64,000 nt of DNA, taken from the NCBI GenBank assembly GCA_029959085.1, contig JARWIR010000018.1, positions 4,774,001-4,838,000 on the forward strand, given 5' to 3'. The notes beneath the pieces are model-generated. The model worked only from the letters and a program-made list of their open reading frames with translations. It searched no databases and was not told the DNA's origin. This document shows, piece by piece, positions 45,815 to 57,446 of the stretch. The stretch comes from Nemophila menziesii. Its lineage: Eukaryota; Streptophyta; Magnoliopsida; Boraginales; Hydrophyllaceae. The first letter of the stretch is position 1. Each line of letters opens with the position of its first letter. Made by a program: the position numbers and the translations under genes.

Positions 45815-47600
45815 TAAGTGAAACCTCACTTAGGTCTCGTAAACCCTCAAAAATATGTCTCGTGAGTAGATTAATTTATCACAAAAGAAGAGGGAGAAAT
45901 AGAAAGATAATGAATACTACTAAATAAACTATCTTAATAACTCTCATATAGTGGTGTCTAAGAAATAATACACAAATACACGTAATAAACAAAAAATTAA
46001 CATGTCACAAATTTAATATTGGATTAACTTCACAATGCAAGAAGGAGCGGTTCTCAATTAGGTTTATATGGAGACTATAGGGAATTCATATGTCCTCTCT
46101 TATGTCTAATGATACACTTAGTTACTCCTTAATCGTTAAATCGTTACTCATCCAATAGCTAGAAATCCTAAGGTCTTTTCAATTATAGCGTAGGATTAGG
46201 AATGGTATGATATATATATATATATATTTGGATTATGTAAAGTGATATTTTGAATCTCTACTCACTAACCAACAAAGAATCTCTATAGAGCTTGAGTTAC
46301 TCTCGATAATTACCTAACTTAACCCAATGTCGATACTATAATCAGCATCCCCAAATACCCAGTAGCATTACTTGATGATTTACTACAATTTCCACGTTGT
46401 CGGTTTTTTTCATTTATTCTTCTTTATATATATGTATGTATATATATATACATATTTATATTTACATATATTTATATATATATATATATATATATTAAGC
46501 TGGTAATGACACTCTTTATGAGGTTAGATGTCATACCACTTATTTTTTTCCTCTTTTTTTCCAAGACCCCAACAAATCATTACAATACAAATATTTCAGC
46601 AATAGATCACAACTAAAAGCTCATAAAATCCCCACCCAATGTTCCCATAATATGGTGCCACCATCCCAAACTCAAGCTCTACTAGTACTAGTATTAGGGT
46701 TGTCATATCGGAAAGTCTTATAATCTTAGATGTATGGCTTATAACATGGAAAAAAAGTAGGCTAAAAGATAAAAAGGGCCTTAGGTGGATGATAATTTAT
46801 TAAACATGGGCTAGCAAACTGAAAGATAAAAGTGACTCATCAAATAAATACATTAAACATTTTCCTAACTACTAGAGTTTGTTATTTTCTCACTTTTAGT
46901 TCATAAGATAAGCGAGTTATTCTCGCTCAAGGTTTCCTATATTTAAACTTAACTTCTACGCATTGTTGATTAATCCTATTTATCCTCTATTAAATTTCTT
47001 CATGCATATACGTTACGCATTTTGCGAAATCTTTCTAAACACACAATTCCCTATCATTAACTTGCTAAACCCAGGCTATAAAAAGGAAAATTCACTACAT
47101 TCTACATCTATTCCTTATACCAATATTTTTACAAATTTTATGGTTTTTAAGAAATTAATAACAAAACGATAAATGAGGAAAATGAATACCCCATCACAAT
47201 GCACACCTGAGTAGTGTCCGTAAAACTCGAAAAAGACTCAAAAAATAAATAAAATTATAAATATACATTAATCAAATAAAAGAGTTTAAGGAAAGGGTTT
47301 AGGAGACATTAAGAGGTCGTATCACATCTCCTAAAAAACGCGGTCAAAATAGGTCTCAGTAATTTCCTCCCAGATTTTCACCATGAAGCACTCAATATCT
47401 CGCATTAGGCTCAACTGGTTCATGATATTGTTGTGCTGTAACTTTTCTACTCTTGCAATTCTATTCATCAGTGACACGACCCACGCTAGGGACCGGTTTC
47501 AAAGTTATACATATATCTTCATGGAGTTGAGGAAGAACAGTGATCATTTGTAATTGGTTATTTCCCTTTTTCTTTAGCCAGAACTATACACCTCTCACTT
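45815..47600 (-). other. Unit 3 gypsy 3' noncoding segment with AT microsatellite
   Basis: Counterpart of 26390-28187; interrupted TA tract at about 46425-46496. The frame at 46963-47172 is conserved with 37227-37475 but shows no motif. Confidence 0.6.
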
Positions 47601-49362
47601 TGTAAATATTTGAAGACCAGACCTCCGATAACAGACTAGGCAGAATGACTAAACCCGTTAGAGATTAAAGCCGTGAAGAACATAGTCTAGACCTCCAAAG
47701 ACAAAACTAGGTGGAATGCCTAAACATGTTAGAGTGATCTAGAAAGATGGAAACCAGATGCGCGACACAATTTATTATCAAACTTTGGAATTTAACTTAA
47801 AGTTTAATCCAACATATTAAGAAATTACATCCAAAGACTTGGACCTAATGTATATAAAGGACACAATATATGCGTTAGTGTATAGGTGTGCGACAAAACT
47901 GTGCACTCTCTTCTGCTAATGCATCAAAGAAAGCTTGGTTCAAAAAAACTATCCTCCTGATACAAAAACCAAATATTCAACAATAATTTTAAAATCTTAG
48001 AATATTTTGATCTATAAATTTTTAACATAATTTTTTTAGTAAACCAACTTTAATTGAGGTTAACATTACCTGGACTAATCTGATATGAAAAAAGTGTACA
48101 AGTCACATTTATACACTTTAATTCCAAAGGTTTTCGAATAAGCATTCAATTAGACTGAACAACATAACACTAATAGCATTTCACATTATTAAACCACGTA
48201 AATCTGCCTTTTTTTTAAGATTGAATAACATAGTCTATAATGCAATAGTAATTTGCTACCATTCGAAACACTAATGTATGTCTGGCCAACAACATAACAC
48301 AAGGACCAATAAAAAAATTAACTATATTATGTATTTAAATCTTGAACTTGTATTACCATAAAATAAATGATTTGACTAAGCTACATTCTGCATAAAGAGA
48401 TATAGAGTGATAAAAACTTCATAGGTACCTTAAATATCTGCAATTAATCTAAAAAAACATTAAATTTTTCAAAAACTCGAAGTTAGAAACCTTAATCAAT
48501 ATATTAAATTTCCTTACAAATCTGTAAATCTGTAAATTTGCAACTAATAAGCATTCACGATTTCATTTGTGCTCATCATTTTCTCTGATTAATAACTAAA
48601 TAAATAAATAAATAAATAATAAATTATCAAATATAACAAGGTATAAATAGAGAAATCAAATAGTACCTTTTGTTGGTTATATGCACCAATGGACAACTTA
48701 GTTATCTCCGTAATGGCGAAATCCCAAACATAAAAAAATACATAATAAAAATATTGTATTATTTGAAAAATAAATATATTGGAGAGGTTATATTTCTTTT
48801 AAGACGAGAGAGGGGAGATGAATGAGGATAAAATAAAGAACAAGAGTAATTAGATATTGGATGCTAGATTGGGGGAGTGTTTTTTATATATATTTTTTTA
48901 TAGAGGGTCTCGGGTTGAACCCGAGAATTAACTTCTTCTTTTTTACCCAATGGACAAATCTTTGGGCTAGTGTTTTTCAATTTTAGTCCGGATATTAATT
49001 AAATTCAAGGTGGGTTGAAAACTTTTAGGGTTTGACAAGATTAGGTTGGATTTTTGAATGGTCTTTGCTCAACTTTAGTTTTGGGTATTATCCAACATTA
49101 CTGTTAGCTAAGGTTGTTAAAAAAATATTTAAATTGTTATATTAGAAATAATGTTTTTGAAAAAATAACCATTGTGGGCTCAACTCCACTTTAACTATTG
49201 TTTAAACAGCTAATTCACCTACCCAGTCCACAAACAATCGCACACTCTGTCCCTCACTATATATACATATAGTAATCATGAAACCTTACTACATACTCAA
49301 TATAGGGTTTCGATTTGTTTTTATTTTTTGCTTAGGGTTTTGAAACAAGGGAGGATAGCAGA

Positions 49363-50392
49363 GCCGCCGTCCTGGGCAAGTGCAACAAGGGCGACTACAC
49401 AAAAAACCCTTTCAATGTGAAAAAAAACCATTTTCAATTCTTAATAAATTTGTATGTTTTCTCTTAATTTACTAGATCTATGTAATATCATTATAAACAA
49501 ATAAATAGTATACCTATATTTCAACATGTTATATTTTAAATATTATACGATTCATCAAATCTTCAAGGTCGAGGTAATTTATATTTTAATAATATATATT
49601 TAATTTTGTTTATATTATATGATTAAGTATAATCCATATATTAATTTTATAATTTGTTAATGATTTAAATTATAATTATAAATCTTGCATTAGATGGTGG
49701 TAATTTTTTTCTTTTGTCTGTTGTAATTTTTTTTCAAGTTGTAAATACTTTTGTGGCGAACAATCATTAAGTTGTAAGTTGTCGTACTCTTTTTTCTTTT
49801 CTCAAAATATTGCAAGTTGCAATATATATATGACAAATTACATATGCTTGTAACAATTTTCGGAAAAAAATGTTTATAATTTACAAATTATATGCAAATA
49901 GAAATTACAATATGGTTTGTTTAAAATTTGAAAAAAAGATGTTTTGACAATTAGAATTTTTTTTATACAACATTTTTTTAAAAAAGAATTTTTTTAATAT
50001 GTCTGTAAGCCTGCAACATGTGAATCTGTCCTTATTAATTGTTTTTTATATATATTAGAAGCATGAAATTTAAATTATTATTTATTAAATAAATTATTTA
50101 TATATATATATCAAAATAAAATTTTACAGTAATTAAAAGATGAAGAATTTAAATAAAAATTGATTAGTTGATGTTAACAATTATTTTTTTTTTAAATTTT
50201 AGTAGGCTCGATTAGAGTGATGTAATCTTTACTATTCTAATCTAATATGCTAAAAAATATTTTATATATGTTATTTTATTGAATGTTAGAAATATTTTTA
50301 TAGAGTTTATAATAATAAATTTAAGTAATTTTCTTTATATTATAATATTTTTCGATACAAAGGCCCAATTTGAAATTTTTACCTCTTCTCTA
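49363..50392. mobile_element. Left-arm insertion with exact 8-bp duplication, unit 4
   Basis: ATAGCAGA at 49355-49362 and 50393-50400. The interrupted ORF resumes at once on the right (AGAGAGTTGGGTTGTCATTAG). The left start codon copy is mutated here to AAGG (GAAACAAGGGAGG), so this interrupted gene copy also lost its ATG. Confidence 0.65.
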
Positions 50393-50400
50393 ATAGCAGA

Positions 50401-50488
50401 AGAGAGTTGGGTTGTCATTAGATTTGACGATTGGAGAGGATTTGGTTTCATCAAGCCAAATAATAGCGGTAACACGGCAACTGTATGA
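50401..50488 (+). pseudogene. Partial cold-shock-domain fragment, unit 4 left arm
   Basis: Best preserved of the partial copies: ESWVVIRFDDWRGFGFIKPN then NSGN. It contains the RNP1-like strand with the canonical Gly (RGFGFIKP) that the full-length copies have lost to Ser, so it may preserve an older state of the captured gene. Confidence 0.55.
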
Positions 50489-50720
50489 TGTCTAAAAAAA
50501 ACACACCAAAACACTAATACAATATTCCACTAAGACCGGGTTGATCTAGCTAAGTGTGTTAAAAAAATATTAAAATTGTCACCTACCCTGCTCGCAAACA
50601 ATTCATTATACGCACCCTCTGTCTCTCACTATATATACATAATAGTAAACAAGAAACCTTACTCAATACTCAATTTAGGATTTAGATTTATATTCATTTC
50701 TTGCTTAGGGTTTTGAAACG

Positions 50721-50960
50721 ATGGAGGATAGCAGAAGAGAGACTGGGTTTGTCATTAGATTTGACGATTGGAGAAATATTTGTTTCATCAAGCCAAATAA
50801 TAGTGGTGACGACAGCGGTGACGTCGTTGTTCAATTTGCTGATATCATAACCGACTGTAATGTTCGATACCGTGCATACAACTCTATGATGGGCAATAGG
50901 TTGAGTTTTATGCCCTCAAAGAGGGGGCCAAAAGTAAGTCTCTTGATGTTTTGGTCTTAG
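50721..50960 (+). CDS. Cold-shock-domain-like ORF fragment, unit 4, left arm
   Basis: 79 residues, MEDSRRETGFVIRFDDWRNI then CFIKPNNSGDDSGDVVVQFA and NRLSFMPSKRGPKVSLL to a TAG. RNP1-like CFIKP has lost the central Gly; RNP2-like VVVQFADI is intact. The TATA/leader block lies at about 50627-50720. In the neighbouring frame LDVLVLAIENGLKRSMGNW is open to the palindrome centre. Confidence 0.6.
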   Translation: MEDSRRETGFVIRFDDWRNICFIKPNNSGDDSGDVVVQFADIITDCNVRYRAYNSMMGNRLSFMPSKRGPKVSLLMFWS

Positions 50961-51128
50961 CTATTGAGAATGGTTTGAAAAGGAGCATGGGTAATTGGAA
51001 TCGTGGTAGCAGATATTGTTCTACCATGATTCCAATTACCCATGCTCCTTTTCAAACCATTATCAACAGTTGAGACCAAAACATCAAGAACCTTACTTTT
51101 GCCCCCTCTTTGAGGGAATAAAACTCAA

Positions 51129-51308
51129 CTATTTGGCCATCATACAGTTGTATGCATGGTAGCGAACATTAGAGTCGGTCCTGATATCAGAAAAGTGAAC
51201 AACGGCGTCACCGCTGCCGACACCACTATTATTTGGCTTGATGAAACCAAATCTTCTCCAATCGTCAAATCTTATGACAAACTCACTCTCTCTTCTGCTA
51301 TCCTCCAT
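51129..51308 (-). CDS. Cold-shock-domain-like ORF fragment, unit 4, right arm
   Basis: Start taken at 51306-51308, counterpart of the other copies. Reads MEDSRRESEFVIRFDDWRRF then GFIKPNNSGVGSGDAVVHFS. The RNP2-like segment VVHF keeps a histidine, the residue usual in this strand. It ends early (CMMAK, then TAG), before the last strand of the domain. Confidence 0.6.
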   Translation of the reverse strand: MEDSRRESEFVIRFDDWRRFGFIKPNNSGVGSGDAVVHFSDIRTDSNVRYHAYNCMMAK

Positions 51309-51938
51309 CGTTTCAAAACCATAAGCAAGAAGTGAAAACAAATCTAAATCCTAAATTGAGTATTGAGTAAGGTTTCTTGTTTACTATTATGTCTATATAC
51401 TGAGAGACAGAGGATGCGTATAATGAATTGTTTGTATAATGAAATGTTTGTAGGCAGGGTAGGTGACAATTTTAATATTTATTAACATGCTTAGCTAAGA
51501 GTAATGTTAGCAAAACTAGGGCTGAGCAAAGACCATTTAAGAATCCAACCCGGTCTTTTTAACCCTAAATATTTTTAACCCACCTAGAATTTAATTAATA
51601 ATCTGAATTAAAATTAAAAAAACTAGTTCAAAGATTTGGACTTCGGGTAAAAAAGAAGAAGTTAATTCTCAGGTTCTTCCCCATGACCCGGTTCTTTAAC
51701 AAAAAACATATATAAAACTCTCTCGAAATCTATCGTCCAATATCTATTACTCTTGTTCTTAATTTTATCCTCTTTCGTCTCCCTCTCTAGATTTTAGCTT
51801 ACTTTATAACATGTTTAGGCAATCCACCTAGTTTTGTCTTCGGATGTCTAGACTACACCTCTTAACAGCTTCAATCTCCAATGGGTTTAGTCATTCTACC
51901 TAGTCTGTTATCGGAGGTCTAGTCTTCAAATATTTACA

Positions 51939-53114
51939 CCTCGAATTTATTTAATTACCTCGTGTTTTTGGCTTCTTCTTGGGTGAATTATGAATGACAA
52001 GAGATGTTTCTTTTATTTCCACTAGTGCTTTCTTGTTACTCTTCTTTGGCAAGCTTTGTACCATTATTTGTAAGCCATCACATCCTTTCGTTTTGTCATC
52101 TCAGTAACACACAACTTTATGATAAACCAAGTATGAGTTAATCTCTTGAACTTTAAATGAATGGTGTTCTTTTGGTTGTAATGGTGATTGGATGAAGTGT
52201 TGTGAGGAATGAATGAAGAATAAAAGATTTCTTTGATGGTGTAATATGAAGGAAGAAAGAAGAAATTTTGAAGAATGGATAATCTGTAGTAATTTGTGTT
52301 GTTGTGGAATGGATTAAGTGAATATTATGTGTTTATGAAAGATGGGTGGAAATTCTGGTGGTGTTTTGGTGTGTTTTTAAAGGTTTTCTCAATATTCAAA
52401 GGTGCTTTAATGGAGTGTGGGTGTGGAATTTTGTATTAATGTAATAGAAGAAGGCATGAAAATAGGGTTTAGTTTGTAGAAAACCTTAGGGTTTCCTTTA
52501 TCTTTGTCTAAACCGCCTCCATATGTTTTACAACACCTCCTTCATGCTACAACTATCATCGCGACGCTGGTGTCGCGAATTCCTATGTCAATATTGTGCG
52601 GTGTACCGCACATATGCGCGGTGTACCACGCGAATGCTCCAATTCTTTATGACATTGAATGCTTGGACTTACCGTCGAGATGCTATCTGACATACGGTGT
52701 ACCGCACCAATACTTTACATCTATGTTTCGTTACATGTGTCGTAATCCGTTCACACAGTCCTTTTTTGCGGAAGGTGTACCTTGATTTTGGTGCGGTGCA
52801 CCGCACCAGCCTTGACATATTTGCCAAATTGAAGCTCGTGTGATCAACTTGACATTTCGGTTGTGTGCGGTGCACCGCAATTCTCATTCGCTATACCACA
52901 CAAAGCGATGTAAGCACGATTATTCAAGCTCTTTCCTCCAAACTCAAAGATGTACCTACATACACAACAAAATGATTAACTTTCTTCTCCAATTACCTTT
53001 AGTACACATAAATAAAACTAAATCTAATAATCCACCCTACAAAAGCAATAAACTAGTCACATATAGGTTTTCACCCTTCTTTGGCGTTTGTTCAATGTAG
53101 TGAAACTCGAAGGG
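51939..53114 (-). other. Unit 4 gypsy-derived 3' noncoding DNA with palindrome cluster
   Basis: Counterpart of 4619-5599. The cluster at about 52595-52885 has the same perfect 18-bp palindrome at 52790-52807 (GGTGCGGTGCACCGCACC) and others near 52597 and 52866. Confidence 0.6.
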
Positions 53115-54295
53115 TTACCTCGCGCGCTACACGGATATGATGAGGTACATGCCCTCCCCATAATTTGGATCTTCCACACTAATGGTATCCTCAGCTTTAT
53201 GATGTATACTAAATTGATAACCATAACCCATGAATGTATATTTTCTGGTTGAATGTCCAAACTCTATAGTTCCATGAGGCGTCACCTTACTAACAATGAA
53301 CAGACCCAACCACTTTTATCTCAAGTTTCCTAGATAATTGCTAAACTTGGAGTTGTACTTGAGGTCCCTTTGTACTAGTTCAAACTTCTTCTTTTGAGTC
53401 CACTAATCATGGAATTTCTGGGTTTTCGCTTTATCTCGCAATAAGCACTTAATTCAAACTCAAGAGGTAAGTTACAAGTTTTACAATACACCATTAAATA
53501 GAATGATGCACCTAGGGGCGTCTCCAAAGTTGTTTTATAAGCCCATAGTTAATCATCTGACTTCATTGACCAATCCTTTATTTCTTATTTTTCTAGCTCC
53601 GTCTTAACCCATATCTGAAGGGATTAATCTTCGAGGGTCTTCTCAAGAATTTATTTTATCTTGTGATTAGAGATTTCAGATTGACCGTTTGTTTTGGGGT
53701 GGTAAGAGGTAGACACTCGATGTCTCATTCCATATTTCACAAGTACCGTCTTTAAGTATTTATTCAAAAAATACTTACCTCATCACTACTCTTCGTGTCT
53801 CATGTCTTGTGAAAATATGTGACTTAATGTATTTAACCACCTCTCTTCCATAATTTACAGGTACCAATAAGTAGTCAACAAATAATAATATGTATTTATT
53901 TCCATGGGATGAATACGAACGATCCCATGAAATCAATTCCCCAAACATAAAAAAACTACACCTCCAAAACATTGTTGAGTAGCATCTCGTCAAACCTCTA
54001 AATATTTCAAGTGAATTGGCATCTTTTACATTGTTTGTGGCCAATTAAAACTGTATTGAAGTACCTTAGTGGTTGAGCGTTTACCCTTGAAATATCCTTC
54101 ATATGGTGAGTCGTGACATCTCGCTACAACATCACGAATTTCATGCTATGACACACACTTTTCAATCATCTGATCAATACATACTTTTAACATGAACAAA
54201 TCTTCCCAAAATAAGTTCTTGGCGTGGTGAATCAATATCTTCTTCTCGTGTGGTGTGCTTCCGATAGGAAATGATCCACTCATGTCGATTGCTAA
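53115..54295 (-). pseudogene. Gypsy integrase remnant, unit 4
   Basis: Core block at 53775-54044 (SYSSHGNKYILLFVDYL, FTRHETRRVV), zinc-binding blocks near 54.1 kb, and C-terminal GLFIVSKVTPHGTIEFGHST at 53127-53309. Confidence 0.75.
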
Positions 54296-55140
54296 CACAA
54301 GTTAATAATATTTATAGGATAATAAAATTTGACATAATGTGTTATATATTTATTTGTTTTAAAAGTAGTTTATCACCCAACACTTTTTCATAAATTCTCC
54401 TTTAAAGTCCAAAATCTTTCATATAGCCCCCATCACAACCACTCCTACATCCCAACTAACGTACAATTTTTTCCGTACACCAGGTCCCTAGTTTTGTTTT
54501 CTAATTCATATGTTTGAATTTGTTTTATACATAAATTTTTATAGATTTGTTGTGTTTTTATTTTCTTTCTAAAATTATTCTAATAAGCTGCTCCTCTAGG
54601 ATAGGTTGTTTTTTAAAGAAAAAGAGCCATCCTTTAAGCATTAATTAGTCGTCTCAATAATCCATAATTCATAAAGTAAAATAACAATGCAAGGGGTGAT
54701 GTACATAAGCTTGTTTCCGAAAAACCAAAGTTTTGGTAATATATCTGAAGAATAATTCATGCTTAACTTTTTTTCATTTTTGTACCAAAAAATATGTATT
54801 AGCCATAGCAAACATTTTCTTATAAAAGAGACATATTTAAGAATTTTGATGGTAAGCTTCCAGTTTTATGGGGCCACCCCGCTGAACCTCATATATATTA
54901 CATGAAGCAAAGCTGCATTACGATAATAAAAACGTGGAGTAAATGATAAATTTATAAAATGTTGTTGGTGTACAAGAAAAATATTATGTTTCATTTTTGT
55001 AAGTAAACAAAGATATAAAAAACCAATTCTTATAACCCAATAAACTATAATTTTTGTTTTCATACGAATTAACAAAAGCAAAAAAAAAGGTCCACGAGAT
55101 AATTCAAATTATTGTCTTATGGAACATAAACATAAAAAAT
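54296..55140. other. Unit 4 spacer, unrecognised
   Basis: Conserved counterpart of 25011-25840; nothing recognised. Confidence 0.4.
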
Positions 55141-55159
55141 AATTTAATAAATATTATTT

Positions 55160-55610
55160 TTCTACTCATCCTCACTCTCAGTTCCGTCATTGTTAAGGAA
55201 TTTATCGTTGACCATCTTTGTTAGGTTGGGTATTGTTTTTGATCATTTGTTATATTGTTTTTATACCCCATTTGATATCCCTTGTTAAATCCTTCCTCGC
55301 CAATATTTCTCAATAACCTCTCAAACTCTTTTGATTCCTTATAATTAGAATAACTTTCTTGTTTCAAATTAAAATTAACTTTTGTCACTTCTCACGCGTC
55401 ACTGACTTCAAGGTACATCTGAATTAAATGAAATTTCTTCAAAATATCTGACCAGTTAATAGTGGTGACTGAAACAATATGACGTTAAGAGTTTTCTGGT
55501 ATACGCTAAAGCATTCCCTAAGTGACTTTTATCTCTCTTTACGCCTAGGCTTAGGTTTGGAATTCAATTCTTGACTTCTATTCATCTCCTTGACCTCTAA
55601 TGTTAGTAAT
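55160..55610 (-). pseudogene. Unrecognised exon-like stretch, unit 4 copy
   Basis: The acidic tail KMVNDKFLNNDGTESEDE is open to TAG at 55162-55164, and the RLLRNIGEEG-type block lies near 55.3 kb in another frame. The basic block near 55.55 kb is retained. Confidence 0.45.
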
Positions 55611-55709
55611 TTACCTAATGTTTACACACTAAACATACAACTAAGGTACAAAAATTGTATAAATAGCATAATGTCCTAAACAACGTACAAAAGTAAAATA
55701 TGGAAAATG

Positions 55710-57446
55710 TTAAGAAAATAATCACTTAGGTCTCGTAAACCCTCAAAATTATGTCCCGTGCGTAGATTAATTTATCACAAAAGAAGATGGAGAAATAGAA
55801 AGATAATGAATGCTACTAAAGAAACTATCTTAATAACTATCATATAGTGGATTCAAAGAAATAATACACAAATACACGTAATAAACAAAAAATTAACAGG
55901 TCACAAATTTATTATTGGATTAATTTCGCAATGCAAGAACGAGCGATTCTCAATTAGGTTTATATGGAGACTATAGGGAATTCATAGGTCATCCCTTATG
56001 TCTAAGGGTACACTTAGTTATTCTTTAATCGTTCAATTGTTACTCATCCAAATAGATAGAAATCTTAAGGTCTTTTCAGTAATAGCGTAGGCTTATGAAT
56101 GGTATCATAGATATATCTAGATTATGTAAAGAGATCTTTTGAATCTCTACTCACTAACCATCAACGAAACTCTATAGAGGTTGAGTTATTCTCGAGAATT
56201 ACCTAACTTAACCCAATGTCGATACTATAATCTTAGCATCCCCAAATACCCAGTAGCACTACTTGATGATTTACAACAATTTCCATGATGTCGTTTTTTT
56301 CATTTATTCTTCTTTATATATATGTATATTTATATATACATATATTAAGCTGGTAATGACACTCTTTCGGAGGTTAGATGTCATACCACTTATTTTTTTC
56401 CTCTTTTTTCCCAAGACCCCAACAAATCATTACAATACAAATATTTCAGCAATAGATCACAACTAAAAGCTCATAAAAACCTCACCCAATGTTCACATAA
56501 TATGGTGCCACCATCCCAAACTCAAGCTATACTAGTACTAGTTTTAGAGTTGTCATGTGGGAAAGTCCTATAATCTTAGACGTATGGCTTATATCGTGGG
56601 AAAAAAGTAGGCTAAAAGATAAAAAGGGCCTAGGATGGATGATAATTTAATAAACATGGGCGAGCAAACCGAAAGATACAAGTGACTCATCAAATAAATG
56701 CATTAAACATTTTCCGAACTACTAGAGGTTGTTATTTTCTCACTTTTAGTTCATAAGCTAAGCGAGTTATACTCGCTCAAGGTTTCCTATATTTAAACTT
56801 AACTTCTACGCATTGCTGATTAATCCTATTAATCCGTTATTAAATGTCGTCATGCACATACGTTACGCATTTTGCGAAATCTTTCAAAACACAGAATTCC
56901 CTATCATTAACTTTCTAAAACTAGGCTAAAAAAAGGAAAATCACTACTTTCTACATCTATTCCTTATACCAACATTTTTACAAATTTTATGGTTTTTTAA
57001 GAAATTACTAACAAAACGATAAATGAGGAAAATGAATACCCCATCCCAATGCACATCTGAGTAGTGTCCGCATAACTCGAAAAAGAATCAAAAAATAAAT
57101 AAAATTACCAATATACACTAATAAAAGAGTTTAAGGAAATGGTTTAGGAGACATTACGAGGTCTTATCACATCTCCTCAAAAACGCGGTCAAAATACGTC
57201 TTAGTAATATCCTCCCCGATTTTCACCATGATGCACTCAATATATCGCATTATGTTAAACTGGTTCATGATATGGCTGTGCTGTAACTTTTCTACTCTTG
57301 CTATTCTATTCATCATTGACACGACCCACACTAGAGGACCAGTTTCAAAGTTATACATACCTCTTTATGGTGTTGAGGAAGAACAATGATCATTTGTAAT
57401 TGGTTATTTTCCTTTTTCTTTAGCTAGAGATATACACCTCTCACTT
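55710..57446 (-). other. Unit 4 gypsy 3' noncoding segment, AT microsatellite contracted
   Basis: Counterpart of 26390-28187. The TA tract is reduced to about 56314-56346. No gene supported. Confidence 0.6.

Larger units (their letters stand above)
47601..51938. mobile_element. Unit 4 foldback element
   Basis: Left tip TGTAAATATTTGAAG at 47601; right tip ends AAATATTTACA at 51938. The centre has GTAG ending at 51009, an 11-base spacer (51010-51020) and CTAC from 51021; the spacer CAGATATTGTT is identical to unit 3. It has the full-length left arm and the shared right-arm deletion (junction CTCTCTAGATTTTAGCTTAC near 51785). Confidence 0.85.

Noticed and set aside
52504..52785. 93-residue frame with a counterpart at 61023-61265
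   Set aside because: Overlaps the palindrome cluster in noncoding retroelement DNA; conservation reflects the shared repeat, and it is broken in the other units.
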